A stretch of DNA of 9,465 bases, taken from the NCBI GenBank assembly GCA_017383785.1, contig JAFNVD010000097.1, positions 1 through 9,465 on the forward strand, given 5' to 3'. Source of the DNA: Peptococcaceae bacterium (GTDB taxonomy: Bacteria > Bacillota > Peptococcia > Peptococcales > Peptococcaceae). The position numbers and the translations under genes were made by a program. Positions 1 through 6,629 of the stretch are shown here, piece after piece; within the stretch, counting starts at the first letter, position 1; each line of letters starts with the position of its first letter. The notes beneath the pieces were generated by a model. That model did not search any database, was not told the origin of the DNA, and saw nothing but the letters and a program-made list of their open reading frames with translations.

Positions 1-221
1 AACAGGAACTAATCACTTTCCCTGTGACTACAGCTATCGGCGGCTTAATGAACTATATTGTTACCGCTGACAGCAAAAGCTTCCAGCCAATGAACGTAAA
101 CTTCAGCCTTATTCCACCACTGGAAGGCAAAAAAATCCGCAACAAAAAAGAAAAAAATGCGATTATTGCACAAAGAGCATTAGATGATTTGGCTGCATTC
201 TTAGAAACAGAACAAATTTAA
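1..221 (+). CDS. trmFO: TrmFO, 3' end only (folate-dependent tRNA m5U54 methyltransferase)
   Basis: Only the C-terminal 73 or so residues are present; the open frame runs in from the left edge (first full codon at position 3) and stops with TAA at 219-221. The residues read QELITFPVTTAIGGLMNYIV, then FQPMNVNFSLIPPL, then a basic KKIRNKKEKN stretch and a RALDDLAAFL end. The FQPMNVNF(G/S)L-PPL block is the signature of the TrmFO C-terminus. The enzyme uses methylenetetrahydrofolate and FAD to make 5-methyluridine at position 54 of tRNA in the cytoplasm. Its place just before xerC and hslVU is the usual Firmicutes order, which supports the call. The FAD-binding N-terminal part lies outside the window. 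The GTG at 24 is internal and not a start. Confidence 0.9.
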   Translation, partial: QELITFPVTTAIGGLMNYIVTADSKSFQPMNVNFSLIPPLEGKKIRNKKEKNAIIAQRALDDLAAFLETEQI

Positions 222-227
222 ACAATT

Positions 228-255
228 TGTAGGGGCCTTTGCCCCTACATTTTTT
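228..255 (+). terminator. Intrinsic terminator after trmFO
   Basis: TGTAGGGGC at 228-236 pairs perfectly with GCCCCTACA at 241-249 around a CTTT loop, followed at once by six T (250-255). It begins 6 bases after the trmFO stop. The GC-rich stem plus T-run is a textbook Rho-independent terminator and separates trmFO from xerC. Confidence 0.93.
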
Positions 256-256
256 A

Positions 257-285
257 TTGTGTTTTTTTTCATAACCAAGTAAAAT
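257..285 (+). promoter_or_regulatory. Candidate sigma-A promoter for xerC-hslV-hslU
   Basis: TTGTGT (257-262) and TAAAAT (280-285) are separated by 17 bases. The -10 matches the consensus at 5 of 6 positions; the -35 matches only the leading TTG. It sits right after the trmFO terminator and 24 bases before the xerC ATG, where a promoter is expected. Inferred from sequence only. Confidence 0.45.
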
Positions 286-297
286 AGAAAGCGAAAT

Positions 298-303
298 GAG
301 GTG
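298..303 (+). promoter_or_regulatory. Ribosome binding site that sets the xerC start
   Basis: GAGGTG lies 6 bases before the ATG at 310. An in-frame GTG at 301 would overlap this site and have no binding site of its own, so the ATG is preferred. Confidence 0.75.
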
Positions 304-309
304 AACCCC

Positions 310-1224
310 ATGGCACATACATTTGACACATATTTGCAGGAATTTCTAAACTGGCTGCAGAATGAAAAAACGTGTTCGGTAAACACCATTACTGCTTATC
401 GGAAAGATTTGGAGCAGTTTGGTGCATTTTTAGAACAGGAAAAGCTTTCTGTAGAAGATATTACCTATCGAGAACTGCGATTCTATATGGCATCTTTACA
501 GCGCAATCAAGAACTAAAGAAAACGACACTCAGTCGTAAAACCGCAGCATTAAAAAGTTTCTTCAAATTTTTGAACAGAGATGGCCTGATAGAACATAAT
601 CCGGCCGATCTACTTTCAGCACCGAAAAAAGAAAAGCATTTGCCATCGGTAATCACGGAAATAGATATGGTTTCGTTTCTGGATGATCATTTATCCGGTG
701 AAAATCCGGCACAATTGCGTGATAAAGCAATTTTTGAGCTGTTATACAGTTCCGGGCTTCGTGTATCTGAACTGGTAGATATTGATGTCAGTGATATTCA
801 AAAACAAAAAGGAATTTTGCGTATCATCGGGAAAGGCAGCAAGGAGCGTATCGTACCGGTAGGAGAACAGGCACAATTTGCTATCGAACGTTATTTGGAA
901 AGCGGAAGAAGTTTGTTATTAAAAAACGCGAAATCAGAAGATGCCGAATCGGCATTGTTTTTAAATCAGCAGGGCGGCAGACTTACCGTCCGCGGTGTAC
1001 AGTATTTGTTAGAACAGTATATCAAAAAAGGGGCACTAAAATACAAAGTGTCTCCCCATGCGTTTCGCCATACGTTTGCTACCCATCTTTTGGATAATGG
1101 GGCGGATTTACGCGTAATACAAGAGCTGTTGGGCCATGAAAGCCTATCTACTACGCAAGTATATACGGAAGTAAGTCGCAGTCATCTGCAACAGATTTAT
1201 ATGAAAGCTCATCCACGTGCATAA
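310..1224 (+). CDS. xerC: XerC-type site-specific tyrosine recombinase
   Basis: 304 residues, the normal Xer length. Residues about 5-95 form the SAM-like N-terminal DNA-binding domain and about 110-300 the catalytic domain. All catalytic residues are visible: R151 in SSGLRVSEL, K175 in GKGSKER, H250 and R253 in HAFRHT, H276 in LLGHES, and the nucleophile Y285 in TQVYTEV. In the family, XerC works with XerD at dif near FtsK to resolve chromosome dimers. The call of XerC rather than XerD rests on its place between trmFO and hslVU, the slot of B. subtilis codV. No phage or integron context is present, so an integrase role is unlikely. It is the first gene of the xerC-hslV-hslU operon; hslV begins 29 bases after its stop. 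Confidence 0.92.
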   Translation: MAHTFDTYLQEFLNWLQNEKTCSVNTITAYRKDLEQFGAFLEQEKLSVEDITYRELRFYMASLQRNQELKKTTLSRKTAALKSFFKFLNRDGLIEHNPADLLSAPKKEKHLPSVITEIDMVSFLDDHLSGENPAQLRDKAIFELLYSSGLRVSELVDIDVSDIQKQKGILRIIGKGSKERIVPVGEQAQFAIERYLESGRSLLLKNAKSEDAESALFLNQQGGRLTVRGVQYLLEQYIKKGALKYKVSPHAFRHTFATHLLDNGADLRVIQELLGHESLSTTQVYTEVSRSHLQQIYMKAHPRA

Positions 1225-1241
1225 TATACGCATTGGATGCT

Positions 1242-1247
1242 AGGAGG
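1242..1247 (+). promoter_or_regulatory. Ribosome binding site that sets the hslV start
   Basis: A perfect AGGAGG lies 6 bases before the ATG at 1254. This rules out an upstream in-frame start at 1233 and places the catalytic threonine directly after the initiator methionine. Confidence 0.85.
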
Positions 1248-1253
1248 ATTTAT

Positions 1254-1787
1254 ATGACAACAATTTTAGCAGTCAAAAAAGACAACCAGGTTGCCATCGC
1301 CGGCGACGGTCAGGTAACCATGGGGGAAAATGTAATTATGAAACACTCCGCCAAAAAAGTGCGGACCTTATATCATGGCAAAGTGGTAACCGGTTTTGCC
1401 GGCAGTGTCAGTGATGCCATTACTTTGTTTGAAAAATTTGAAAATCATTTAGAGTCTACCCACGGTAACTTAACCCGTGCCGCTGTACAAATGGCCAAAG
1501 AATGGCGCGGTGATGCGATGATGCGCAATCTGGAAGCGATGCTTATCGTGGCAAATAAAGACGAACTTTTAGTATTATCCGGAAATGGTGAAGTCATCAC
1601 ACCGGACTTTGATACGGTAGCCATTGGCTCCGGCGGCAGTTATGCATATGCAGCAAGTTTGGCTTTGTTGCAGAACACCGACCTCAGCGCTGCGGAGATT
1701 GCCCGTAAATCTCTTGAAATCGCCAGTGAGATATGTGTGTATACCAACAGCCATATCACCGTTTGTGAAGTGAAAGAGGAGGCTTAG
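1254..1787 (+). CDS. hslV: HslV, peptidase subunit of the HslUV protease
   Basis: 177 residues, matching the usual 170-180 for HslV (ClpQ). The start MTTILAV exposes Thr2 after methionine removal; in this N-terminal-nucleophile family that Thr is the catalytic residue. Further family motifs are IAGDGQVTMG (about 15-24), GFAGSVSDA (about 48-56), the EKFENHLE helix and AIGSGGSYA (about 125-133). HslV forms a double hexameric ring that degrades unfolded proteins fed by the HslU ATPase. Bacillus CodW is a serine-type relative with an N-terminal extension; this protein is instead the threonine type seen in E. coli. hslU follows after 7 bases and its binding site (AGAGGAGG) lies inside the hslV 3' end, so the two subunits are probably translationally linked. 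Confidence 0.95.
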   Translation: MTTILAVKKDNQVAIAGDGQVTMGENVIMKHSAKKVRTLYHGKVVTGFAGSVSDAITLFEKFENHLESTHGNLTRAAVQMAKEWRGDAMMRNLEAMLIVANKDELLVLSGNGEVITPDFDTVAIGSGGSYAYAASLALLQNTDLSAAEIARKSLEIASEICVYTNSHITVCEVKEEA

Positions 1788-1794
1788 AAACGAC

Positions 1795-3213
1795 ATGGAA
1801 TATTTACCGCAGGAAAGTTTAACCCCTCAGCAGATTGTATCTGAGCTGGACAAATATATTATCGGACAAAACGATGCTAAAAAATCTGTAGCGGTGGCAC
1901 TGCGCAACCGTTATCGCAGAAGTCGTCTGCCGAAAGAAGCGCAAGAAGAAATCAGTCCAAAGAATATTATTATGATCGGGCCTACCGGTGTAGGGAAAAC
2001 CGAAATTGCCCGCCGTTTGGCCAAACTGGTACGTGCTCCGTTTGTAAAAGTAGAAGCGACTAAATTTACCGAAGTAGGGTATGTAGGTCGTGATGTAGAG
2101 TCTATCGTTCGTGATTTGGTGGAAGTAGCCATTCGTATGGTGAACGATGCCAAAATAGAAGGTGTGGAATATCAGGCAGAAAAACTGGCAGAAGAAAGAT
2201 TGCTGGATATCATGGCACCATATCCTAAGAAAAAATCTGCCATGCCGAATCCATTTGAAATGTTCTTCAACAATGGTCAAAACAGCAACAACACATCTGC
2301 TAACAATAATACCTATGATGCAGATATGCAGGCCATCAAAGATAAACGCGAAATCTTAAAACAGAAACTGCGTCGTCAGGAACTGGAAGAAGACATGATT
2401 GAAGTGGAAGTAGAAGATACCAATGCCATGAATGATATGTTGGCCAGTATGGGGATGGATGATTCCAACGGCAACTTTAGCGATATGATGGGTGGCTTTA
2501 TGCCGAAAAAAATGAAAAAACGCAAAGTGACTGTAGAACAAGCCCGTAAAATTTTGGCGCAGCAGGAAGCAGAAAAGCTGGTAGATTTCGACGAAGTAAA
2601 ACAGGAGGCCATTCAATTGGCTGAAAACCACGGCATTATCTTCCTGGATGAAATCGATAAAATCGCAAGCAAAGGTTCCAGTCATGGGCCTGATGTGTCT
2701 CGCGAAGGGGTACAGCGTGACATTCTGCCAATCGTAGAAGGCAGTGTGGTAAAAACCAAATACGGCAATGTGCGTACCGATCATATGCTGTTTATTGCAG
2801 CAGGTGCTTTCCATGTAGCCAAACCTACTGATTTGATTCCTGAACTGCAGGGTCGTTTCCCGGTAACCGTACATTTAGAAAGTCTGACAAAATCCGATTT
2901 GGAGCGTATTTTGCGTGAACCGGGCAATGCGTTGCCAAAACAGTACGCACAGCTTTTGAAAACAGAAGGGGTAGAGCTGGTATTTACCGATGAAGCCATT
3001 ACACGTTTGGCAAGTATCACATACGATATGAACGAACAAACAGAAAACCTGGGCGCAAGAAGATTGCATACCATTATGGAACGCCTATTGGCCGATATCA
3101 TGTTCTTTGCCAGCGATTATCAAGGACAGCAGTTTGTCATTGATGAAGCATATGTTAATGAAAAGTTGTCTGACATGATTGATGACAGAGACTTAAGCAA
3201 ATTTATGTTATAA
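1795..3213 (+). CDS. hslU: HslU, AAA+ ATPase and unfoldase of the HslUV protease
   Basis: 472 residues. Walker A GPTGVGKT is at 63-69 with its flanks, the GYVG pore loop at 95-98, Walker B IIFLDEID at 281-288, sensor-2 GARRL at 420-424, and the C-terminal tail ends DLSKFML. That tail is typical of HslU; in the family it inserts into HslV to switch on the peptidase. The I domain covers about 110-245 and includes an Asn-rich tract (159-172), charged helices (about 180-210), Met/Gly/Asp-rich sequence (about 211-236) and a basic KKMKKRK patch. The family normally carries an I domain here, and its sequence is variable. The Shine-Dalgarno AGAGGAGG at 1775-1782 is about 12 bases from the ATG, slightly long. 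It forms a complex with HslV just upstream and recognises, unfolds and threads substrates. No terminator with a T-run follows. Confidence 0.96.
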   Translation: MEYLPQESLTPQQIVSELDKYIIGQNDAKKSVAVALRNRYRRSRLPKEAQEEISPKNIIMIGPTGVGKTEIARRLAKLVRAPFVKVEATKFTEVGYVGRDVESIVRDLVEVAIRMVNDAKIEGVEYQAEKLAEERLLDIMAPYPKKKSAMPNPFEMFFNNGQNSNNTSANNNTYDADMQAIKDKREILKQKLRRQELEEDMIEVEVEDTNAMNDMLASMGMDDSNGNFSDMMGGFMPKKMKKRKVTVEQARKILAQQEAEKLVDFDEVKQEAIQLAENHGIIFLDEIDKIASKGSSHGPDVSREGVQRDILPIVEGSVVKTKYGNVRTDHMLFIAAGAFHVAKPTDLIPELQGRFPVTVHLESLTKSDLERILREPGNALPKQYAQLLKTEGVELVFTDEAITRLASITYDMNEQTENLGARRLHTIMERLLADIMFFASDYQGQQFVIDEAYVNEKLSDMIDDRDLSKFML

Positions 3214-3250
3214 AAATTTTTGAAAAAAATTTCAAAAAAACAGAAAAAAA
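3212..3250 (+). promoter_or_regulatory. Phased A-tracts upstream of the rpsB promoter (UP-element or bent DNA)
   Basis: Three A7 runs at 3223-3229, 3234-3240 and 3244-3250 have centres 11 and 10 bases apart, close to one helical turn, with an earlier A5T5 at 3212-3221. They end 3 bases before the candidate -35. Such tracts bend DNA and bind the RNA polymerase alpha C-terminal domain at strong ribosomal promoters; that role here is inferred. The 9-bp A/T inverted repeat inside (3217-3225 with 3230-3238) has no following T-run and is not a terminator of hslU. Confidence 0.5.
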
Positions 3251-3253
3251 TTC

Positions 3254-3280
3254 TTGTAATTCTATTAACGATGTGATAAT
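3254..3280 (+). promoter_or_regulatory. Candidate promoter of rpsB-tsf with extended -10
   Basis: TTGTAA (3254-3259) and GATAAT (3275-3280) are 15 bases apart. The -10 is preceded by TGT, giving an extended -10 (TGnGATAAT) that tolerates a short spacer. Transcription would begin near 3287, just ahead of the structured leader. A/T tracts lie immediately upstream. Confidence 0.55.
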
Positions 3281-3288
3281 ATATCACA
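3272..3288. promoter_or_regulatory. Perfect palindrome over the rpsB -10: possible operator
   Basis: TGTGATA-ATA-TATCACA is a perfect inverted repeat with 7-bp arms and a 3-base centre. It covers the -10 and the likely start point. The arms resemble CRP/FNR or Rex half-sites (TGTGA...TCACA), but the spacing is 7 rather than 6. A bound protein here would block RNA polymerase. Part of the match comes from the -10 itself, so an operator role is only a suggestion. Confidence 0.35.
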
Positions 3289-3300
3289 GGTGCAAATACA

Positions 3301-3358
3301 CACATCATGTGATTCTGCGGGGAGAGCCAATAAAAGGTTCCTGCAGAAGATGATCGTG
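3301..3358 (+). ncRNA. Structured rpsB 5' leader (candidate S2 autoregulatory RNA)
   Basis: Two stacked helices fold from the sequence. P1 pairs CACATCAT (3301-3308) with ATGAT-c-GTG (3350-3358), 8 bp with one bulged C. P2 pairs TTCTGCGGGGA (3313-3323) with TTCCTGCAGAA (3338-3348), 11 bp with two G-U pairs. They are separated by a GTGA/G internal loop. The tip holds CC/GG pairing around an A-rich loop. No T-run follows, so it is not a terminator. It sits between the promoter and the S2 start codon, the usual place for ribosomal-protein leaders that bind their own product. I do not recognise it as a named family. Confidence 0.5.
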
Positions 3359-3409
3359 GTGGAGGATGCAACAAATAAAAAATCTAATTTATGAGAGGAG
3401 GTGTCCGAA

Positions 3410-4153
3410 ATGGCAGTAATCTCTATGAAACAGTTATTAGAGGCTGGTGTACATTTTGGTCATCAAACAAGACGCTGGAACCCTAAAATGGCTCCTTACA
3501 TCTTTGCAGAAAGAAATGGTATTTATATCATCGACCTGCAGAAAACAGTAAAAAAAGTGAACGAAGCTTATGAATTCGTTCGCGAAGTAGCAGCAGCAGG
3601 CAAACCTGTTCTGTTCGTTGGTACTAAAAAACAGGCTCAGGAAACCATCAAAGAAGAAGCTCTGCGTGCAGGTGAATTCTTCGTTAACGAAAGATGGTTG
3701 GGCGGTATGCTGACAAACTATCAGACAATTGAAAAACGTATCAAACGTTTAAACAAACTGGCTGAAATGGAAGCAGACGGCACATTAGAACTGTTAACCA
3801 AAAAAGAAAAATTCAAACTGTTGAACGAAAAAGAAAAACTGGAAAGATTCTTAGGCGGTATCAAAGATATGCCTGAATTACCAGGTGCTTTATTCGTAAT
3901 CGACCCAAGAAAAGAAAAAATTGCTGTTACCGAAGCTAAAAAATTAGGTATTCCAGTAGTTGCTATCGTAGATACAAACTGCGATCCTGATGATGTAGAT
4001 TATGTTATTCCTGGTAACGACGATGCAATCAGAGCCGTTAAATTACTGGCATCTGTAATCTCCGACGCTGTTCTGGAAGCTAAACAGGGCGAAAGCATGG
4101 CTGAAGCTACAGAAGAAGTTGTTGTAGAAGAAGCAGTAGAAGTACAAGAATAA
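3410..4153 (+). CDS. rpsB: Ribosomal protein S2
   Basis: 247 residues. Family blocks are GVHFGHQTRRWNPKMAPYIF near 13-32, RWLGGMLTN at 95-103, a coiled-coil arm at about 105-150, DTNCDPD at 188-194 and IPGNDDAIRA at 200-209. The C-terminus is an acidic Glu/Val-rich tail, common and variable in S2. S2 joins the small ribosomal subunit late, at the neck between head and body, near S1 and S8 contacts. Start choice: AGGAGGTG at 3396-3403 is 6 bases before the ATG; the in-frame GTG at 3401 overlaps this site and is rejected. It is first in the rpsB-tsf operon, preceded by a candidate strong promoter and a structured leader. The codY gene often found just upstream in Firmicutes is absent. Confidence 0.97.
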   Translation: MAVISMKQLLEAGVHFGHQTRRWNPKMAPYIFAERNGIYIIDLQKTVKKVNEAYEFVREVAAAGKPVLFVGTKKQAQETIKEEALRAGEFFVNERWLGGMLTNYQTIEKRIKRLNKLAEMEADGTLELLTKKEKFKLLNEKEKLERFLGGIKDMPELPGALFVIDPRKEKIAVTEAKKLGIPVVAIVDTNCDPDDVDYVIPGNDDAIRAVKLLASVISDAVLEAKQGESMAEATEEVVVEEAVEVQE

Positions 4154-4172
4154 TTCATATATGAACATCTGC

Positions 4173-4205
4173 ATAGGGTAACCACTGGTTACCCTATCAT
4201 TTTAT
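4173..4205 (+). terminator. Intercistronic hairpin between rpsB and tsf (attenuator or processing site)
   Basis: ATAGGGTAACC (4173-4183) pairs perfectly over 11 bp with GGTTACCCTAT (4187-4197) around an ACT loop. The tail CATTTTAT has only four consecutive T, so termination is probably partial. It would lower tsf relative to rpsB transcript or protect the rpsB 3' end; tsf has no obvious promoter of its own in the remaining gap. Confidence 0.65.
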
Positions 4206-4242
4206 AAAAATTCTATGAAATCCTGTTAGGAGGAATTTTACA

Positions 4243-5124
4243 ATGGCTGAAATTAAAGCATCCTTAGTAAAAGAATTAAGAGAAATGACCGGCGCCGGTA
4301 TGATGGACTGCAAAAAAGCATTAACCGAATGCGACGGTGACATGGACAAAGCTGTAGACTTTTTACGTGAAAAAGGTCTGGCAAGCGCTGCTAAAAAATC
4401 CGGTCGTATCGCTGCTGAAGGTATCGTAGGTTCCTTCATCTCCGAAGATAACAAAACAGGCGTTATCCTGGAAATGAACTGCGAAACAGACTTCGTTGCT
4501 AAAACAGACGAATTCAAAGATATGGTACAGGCTATCGCTGCTCACGTAGCTGCTACAAAACCTGCTGACGTAGAAGCTCTGGCTGCTTCTGAACTGAACG
4601 GTCAGGCTGTATCCGCTCTGGTTACAGAAAAAATCGCTAAAATCGGCGAAAACATCACTCTGCGTCGTTTCGCTTGCTATGAAACAGAAGGTATCGTAGC
4701 TACTTACAGCCATGCTGGTGGCAAAATCGTTACAATGGTAGAATTAAAAGGCGGCGACGCTCAGCTGGCGAAAGATATCGCTATGCAGGTTGCAGCTGCT
4801 AACCCACTGTATCTGGATCGTACTCAGGTACCTGCTGCTGAACTGGAACATGAAAAACACATTCTGGTTGAACAGGCTCGTAACGAAGGTAAACCAGACA
4901 ACATCATTGAAAAAATGGTTGTTGGTCGTATCGAAAAATACTACAAAGAAGTATGCTTAGTAGACCAGGCATTCATTAAGAGCGATGATGGCGAATCCAT
5001 CAGCAAACTGCTGAAAGCAGCTAACGCTGAAGTTGTTCGTTATGTTCGTTTCGAAATGGGTGAAGGCCTGGAAAAGAAAAACGAAGATTTCGCTGCGGAA
5101 GTAGCTGCGCAGATCAAAGGCTAA
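4243..5124 (+). CDS. tsf: Translation elongation factor Ts
   Basis: 293 residues, the usual full-length EF-Ts. The N-terminal UBA-like module is residues 1-55 (LVKELREMTGAGMMDCKKAL). The TDFVA motif at 82-86 is the conserved contact with the EF-Tu G domain. Two dimerisation-type core subdomains follow, with SHAGGKI...L at 156-168 and the DQAFIKSDD segment at 241-249. EF-Ts exchanges GDP for GTP on EF-Tu in the cytoplasm during elongation. Shine-Dalgarno AGGAGGA (4228-4234) is 8 bases before the ATG. It follows rpsB by 89 bases with a hairpin in between and is closed by a terminator. Codon choice is visibly biased (GCT for Ala, CGT for Arg, CTG for Leu), consistent with high expression. Confidence 0.97.
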   Translation: MAEIKASLVKELREMTGAGMMDCKKALTECDGDMDKAVDFLREKGLASAAKKSGRIAAEGIVGSFISEDNKTGVILEMNCETDFVAKTDEFKDMVQAIAAHVAATKPADVEALAASELNGQAVSALVTEKIAKIGENITLRRFACYETEGIVATYSHAGGKIVTMVELKGGDAQLAKDIAMQVAAANPLYLDRTQVPAAELEHEKHILVEQARNEGKPDNIIEKMVVGRIEKYYKEVCLVDQAFIKSDDGESISKLLKAANAEVVRYVRFEMGEGLEKKNEDFAAEVAAQIKG

Positions 5125-5185
5125 TTGCCATTCGCAGATTGCTTGGTGAAATTTAATCGTTTGAGCATCAATATATTGAAAATTT

Positions 5186-5216
5186 AAAGAGAACACCCCT
5201 TGTGTTCTCTTTATTT
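5186..5216 (+). terminator. Intrinsic terminator of the rpsB-tsf operon
   Basis: AAAGAGAACAC (5186-5196) pairs perfectly over 11 bp with GTGTTCTCTTT (5202-5212) around a CCCTT loop, running into TTTATTTAT. It ends the operon 62 bases after the tsf stop and isolates pyrH-frr. Confidence 0.88.
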
Positions 5217-5226
5217 ATGAGATAAT
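5200..5226 (+). promoter_or_regulatory. Candidate promoter of pyrH-frr with extended -10
   Basis: TTGTGT (5200-5205) and GATAAT (5221-5226) are 15 bases apart, with TGA just before the -10 (extended -10). The layout copies the rpsB candidate promoter. The -35 overlaps the 3' arm of the tsf terminator. An alternative -10 is TATAAG at 5228-5233. A promoter is needed here because a strong terminator precedes pyrH. Confidence 0.45.
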
Positions 5227-5266
5227 ATATAAGTATACCGATACTATCGTGGCAGGAGGCTAAATT

Positions 5267-5983
5267 ATGGAACAGCCAAAGTATAAACGAGTAATATTAA
5301 AACTGAGTGGGGAAGCGCTTGCCGGTGAAGTTGGATTTGGTCTGGAAGGCGATGTACTGAATTCTATGGCAGTGCAGGTGAAAGAACTGGTAGAAGCCGG
5401 TGTAGAAGTAGCAATCGTAGTAGGTGGCGGCAACATTTGGCGTGGCGTTACCGGTGCAAAACGAGGCATCGACCGTGCGACTGCAGACTACATGGGTATG
5501 TTGGCAACCGCAATCAATGCATTGGCATTGCAGGATGCAATGGAGGCAGAAGGCTTAGAAACTCGTGTAATGACCGCAATTGAAATGCGCGAAGTAGCAG
5601 AGCCATACATCAAACGTAAAGCAATTCGTCATTTAGAAAAGGGGAGAGTTGTTATTTTTGGTGCAGGTACCGGGAATCCATATTTCTCTACCGATACAGC
5701 AGCAGCATTACGTGCAGCAGAAATGGGCGTAGATGCGATCTTAATGGCGAAAAAAGTAGATGGTGTATATAGTGATGATCCACGCACCAATCCGGACGCT
5801 ATTAAATATGACACATTGCGTTATATCGATGTATTGAGTCAAGGATTAAAAGTAATGGACTCCACAGCAATCAGCCTGTGCATGGACAATAATATTCCTT
5901 TGATTGTATTTGACATGATGACCCCGGGCAATATGAAACGTGCTGCTATGGGTGAAAATATCGGAACTTATGTAGGGAGGTAG
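5267..5983 (+). CDS. pyrH: UMP kinase (uridylate kinase)
   Basis: 238 residues, typical for bacterial PyrH of the amino-acid-kinase fold. Motifs are KLSGEALAG (12-20), the VVGGGNIWRG loop (51-60), RATADYMGMLATAINAL (70-86), GTGNPYFSTDTAAALRA (134-150) and AKKVDGVYSDDP (161-172). The enzyme makes UDP from UMP and ATP, is hexameric in the family, and is allosterically tuned by GTP and UTP. Unlike eukaryotic UMP/CMP kinases it has no P-loop. AGGAGG at 5254-5259 is 7 bases before the ATG. The stop TAG is followed by frr after only 6 bases, and the pyrH 3' end (GGGAGG, 5975-5980) doubles as the frr ribosome binding site, so the two are co-translated. Confidence 0.97.
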   Translation: MEQPKYKRVILKLSGEALAGEVGFGLEGDVLNSMAVQVKELVEAGVEVAIVVGGGNIWRGVTGAKRGIDRATADYMGMLATAINALALQDAMEAEGLETRVMTAIEMREVAEPYIKRKAIRHLEKGRVVIFGAGTGNPYFSTDTAAALRAAEMGVDAILMAKKVDGVYSDDPRTNPDAIKYDTLRYIDVLSQGLKVMDSTAISLCMDNNIPLIVFDMMTPGNMKRAAMGENIGTYVGR

Positions 5984-5989
5984 TGTATT

Positions 5990-6547
5990 ATGATTAACAC
6001 TGTTAAAATGGACGTAGAAGAAAGAATGAGCAAAACTCTGGCTGTACTGAGAAGCGATTTAGCTACTATTCGTACAGGCGTAGCATCTCCATCTTTATTG
6101 GATAAAGTTACTGTAGATTACTATGGTGCACCAACACCAATCAATCAGATGGCAAACATTTCCGTACCGGAACCAAGAATGCTGGCAATTCAGCCTTGGG
6201 ATAAATCCGCAATGCCACAGATTGAAAAAGCAATTCTGAAATCCGATATTGGTATTACACCAACAAGTGATGGTACAGTAATCCGTTTGGTAATGCCACA
6301 GTTGACCCAGGACAACAGAAAAGACCTGGTAAAACGCATTAAGAAAAAAGGCGAAGATGCAAAAGTTAGCGTTCGTAACATTCGTCGTGATGGTAACGAT
6401 GATCTGAAAGCTTTGGAAAAATCCAAAGACATCACTGAAGATGATAGCAAAGGTGCTCAGGATGATATTCAGAAACTGACTGACAAATTCATCGCTGAAA
6501 TCGATAAAGTAATCGATAACAAAGAAAAAGAAATCATGACTGTATAA
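5990..6547 (+). CDS. frr: Ribosome recycling factor
   Basis: 185 residues, the exact family length. Domain I is a three-helix bundle formed by residues 1-29 and about 107-185; domain II (about 30-104) is the beta-rich head with PEPRMLAIQPWDKS (60-73). The VRNIRRDGNDDLK segment (128-140) holds the conserved arginines (R129, R132) that contact 23S rRNA. With EF-G it splits the post-termination ribosome into subunits. GGGAGG lies 9 bases before the ATG within the pyrH end. In many Firmicutes uppS and cdsA follow frr; here a terminator and a convergent gene follow instead. Confidence 0.97.
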   Translation: MINTVKMDVEERMSKTLAVLRSDLATIRTGVASPSLLDKVTVDYYGAPTPINQMANISVPEPRMLAIQPWDKSAMPQIEKAILKSDIGITPTSDGTVIRLVMPQLTQDNRKDLVKRIKKKGEDAKVSVRNIRRDGNDDLKALEKSKDITEDDSKGAQDDIQKLTDKFIAEIDKVIDNKEKEIMTV

Positions 6548-6583
6548 TTTGTATTTACACAAACTTTATATATGTTTATGTAT

Positions 6584-6614
6584 AGGCGTTCCAAGTGGGG
6601 CGCCTTTCTTTTTT
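6584..6614 (+). terminator. Intrinsic terminator after frr
   Basis: AGGCGTTCC (6584-6592) pairs with GGGGCGCCT (6597-6605) around an AAGT loop; two of the 9 pairs are G-U. It is followed by TTCTTTTTT. It ends the pyrH-frr unit about 36 bases after the frr stop and guards against readthrough into the convergent ohrR. Confidence 0.9.
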
Positions 6615-6629
6615 GCTCTCTATAACTTC

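Noticed and set aside
301..309. GTG start for XerC at 301, three codons upstream
   Set aside because: It overlaps the GAGGTG ribosome binding site that serves the ATG at 310.
1233..1253. Upstream start for HslV at 1233
   Set aside because: It would bury the catalytic threonine and lie across the AGGAGG site that fits the ATG at 1254.
2356..2874. Long minus-strand frame inside hslU (172 residues)
   Set aside because: It is antisense to a fully conserved gene, has no ribosome binding site I can see, and its composition (Phe/His-rich) is typical of a shadow frame.
3217..3238. TTTTTGAAA/TTTCAAAAA inverted repeat as an hslU terminator
   Set aside because: The stem is almost all A-T and is followed by A-runs, not T-runs, on the plus strand.
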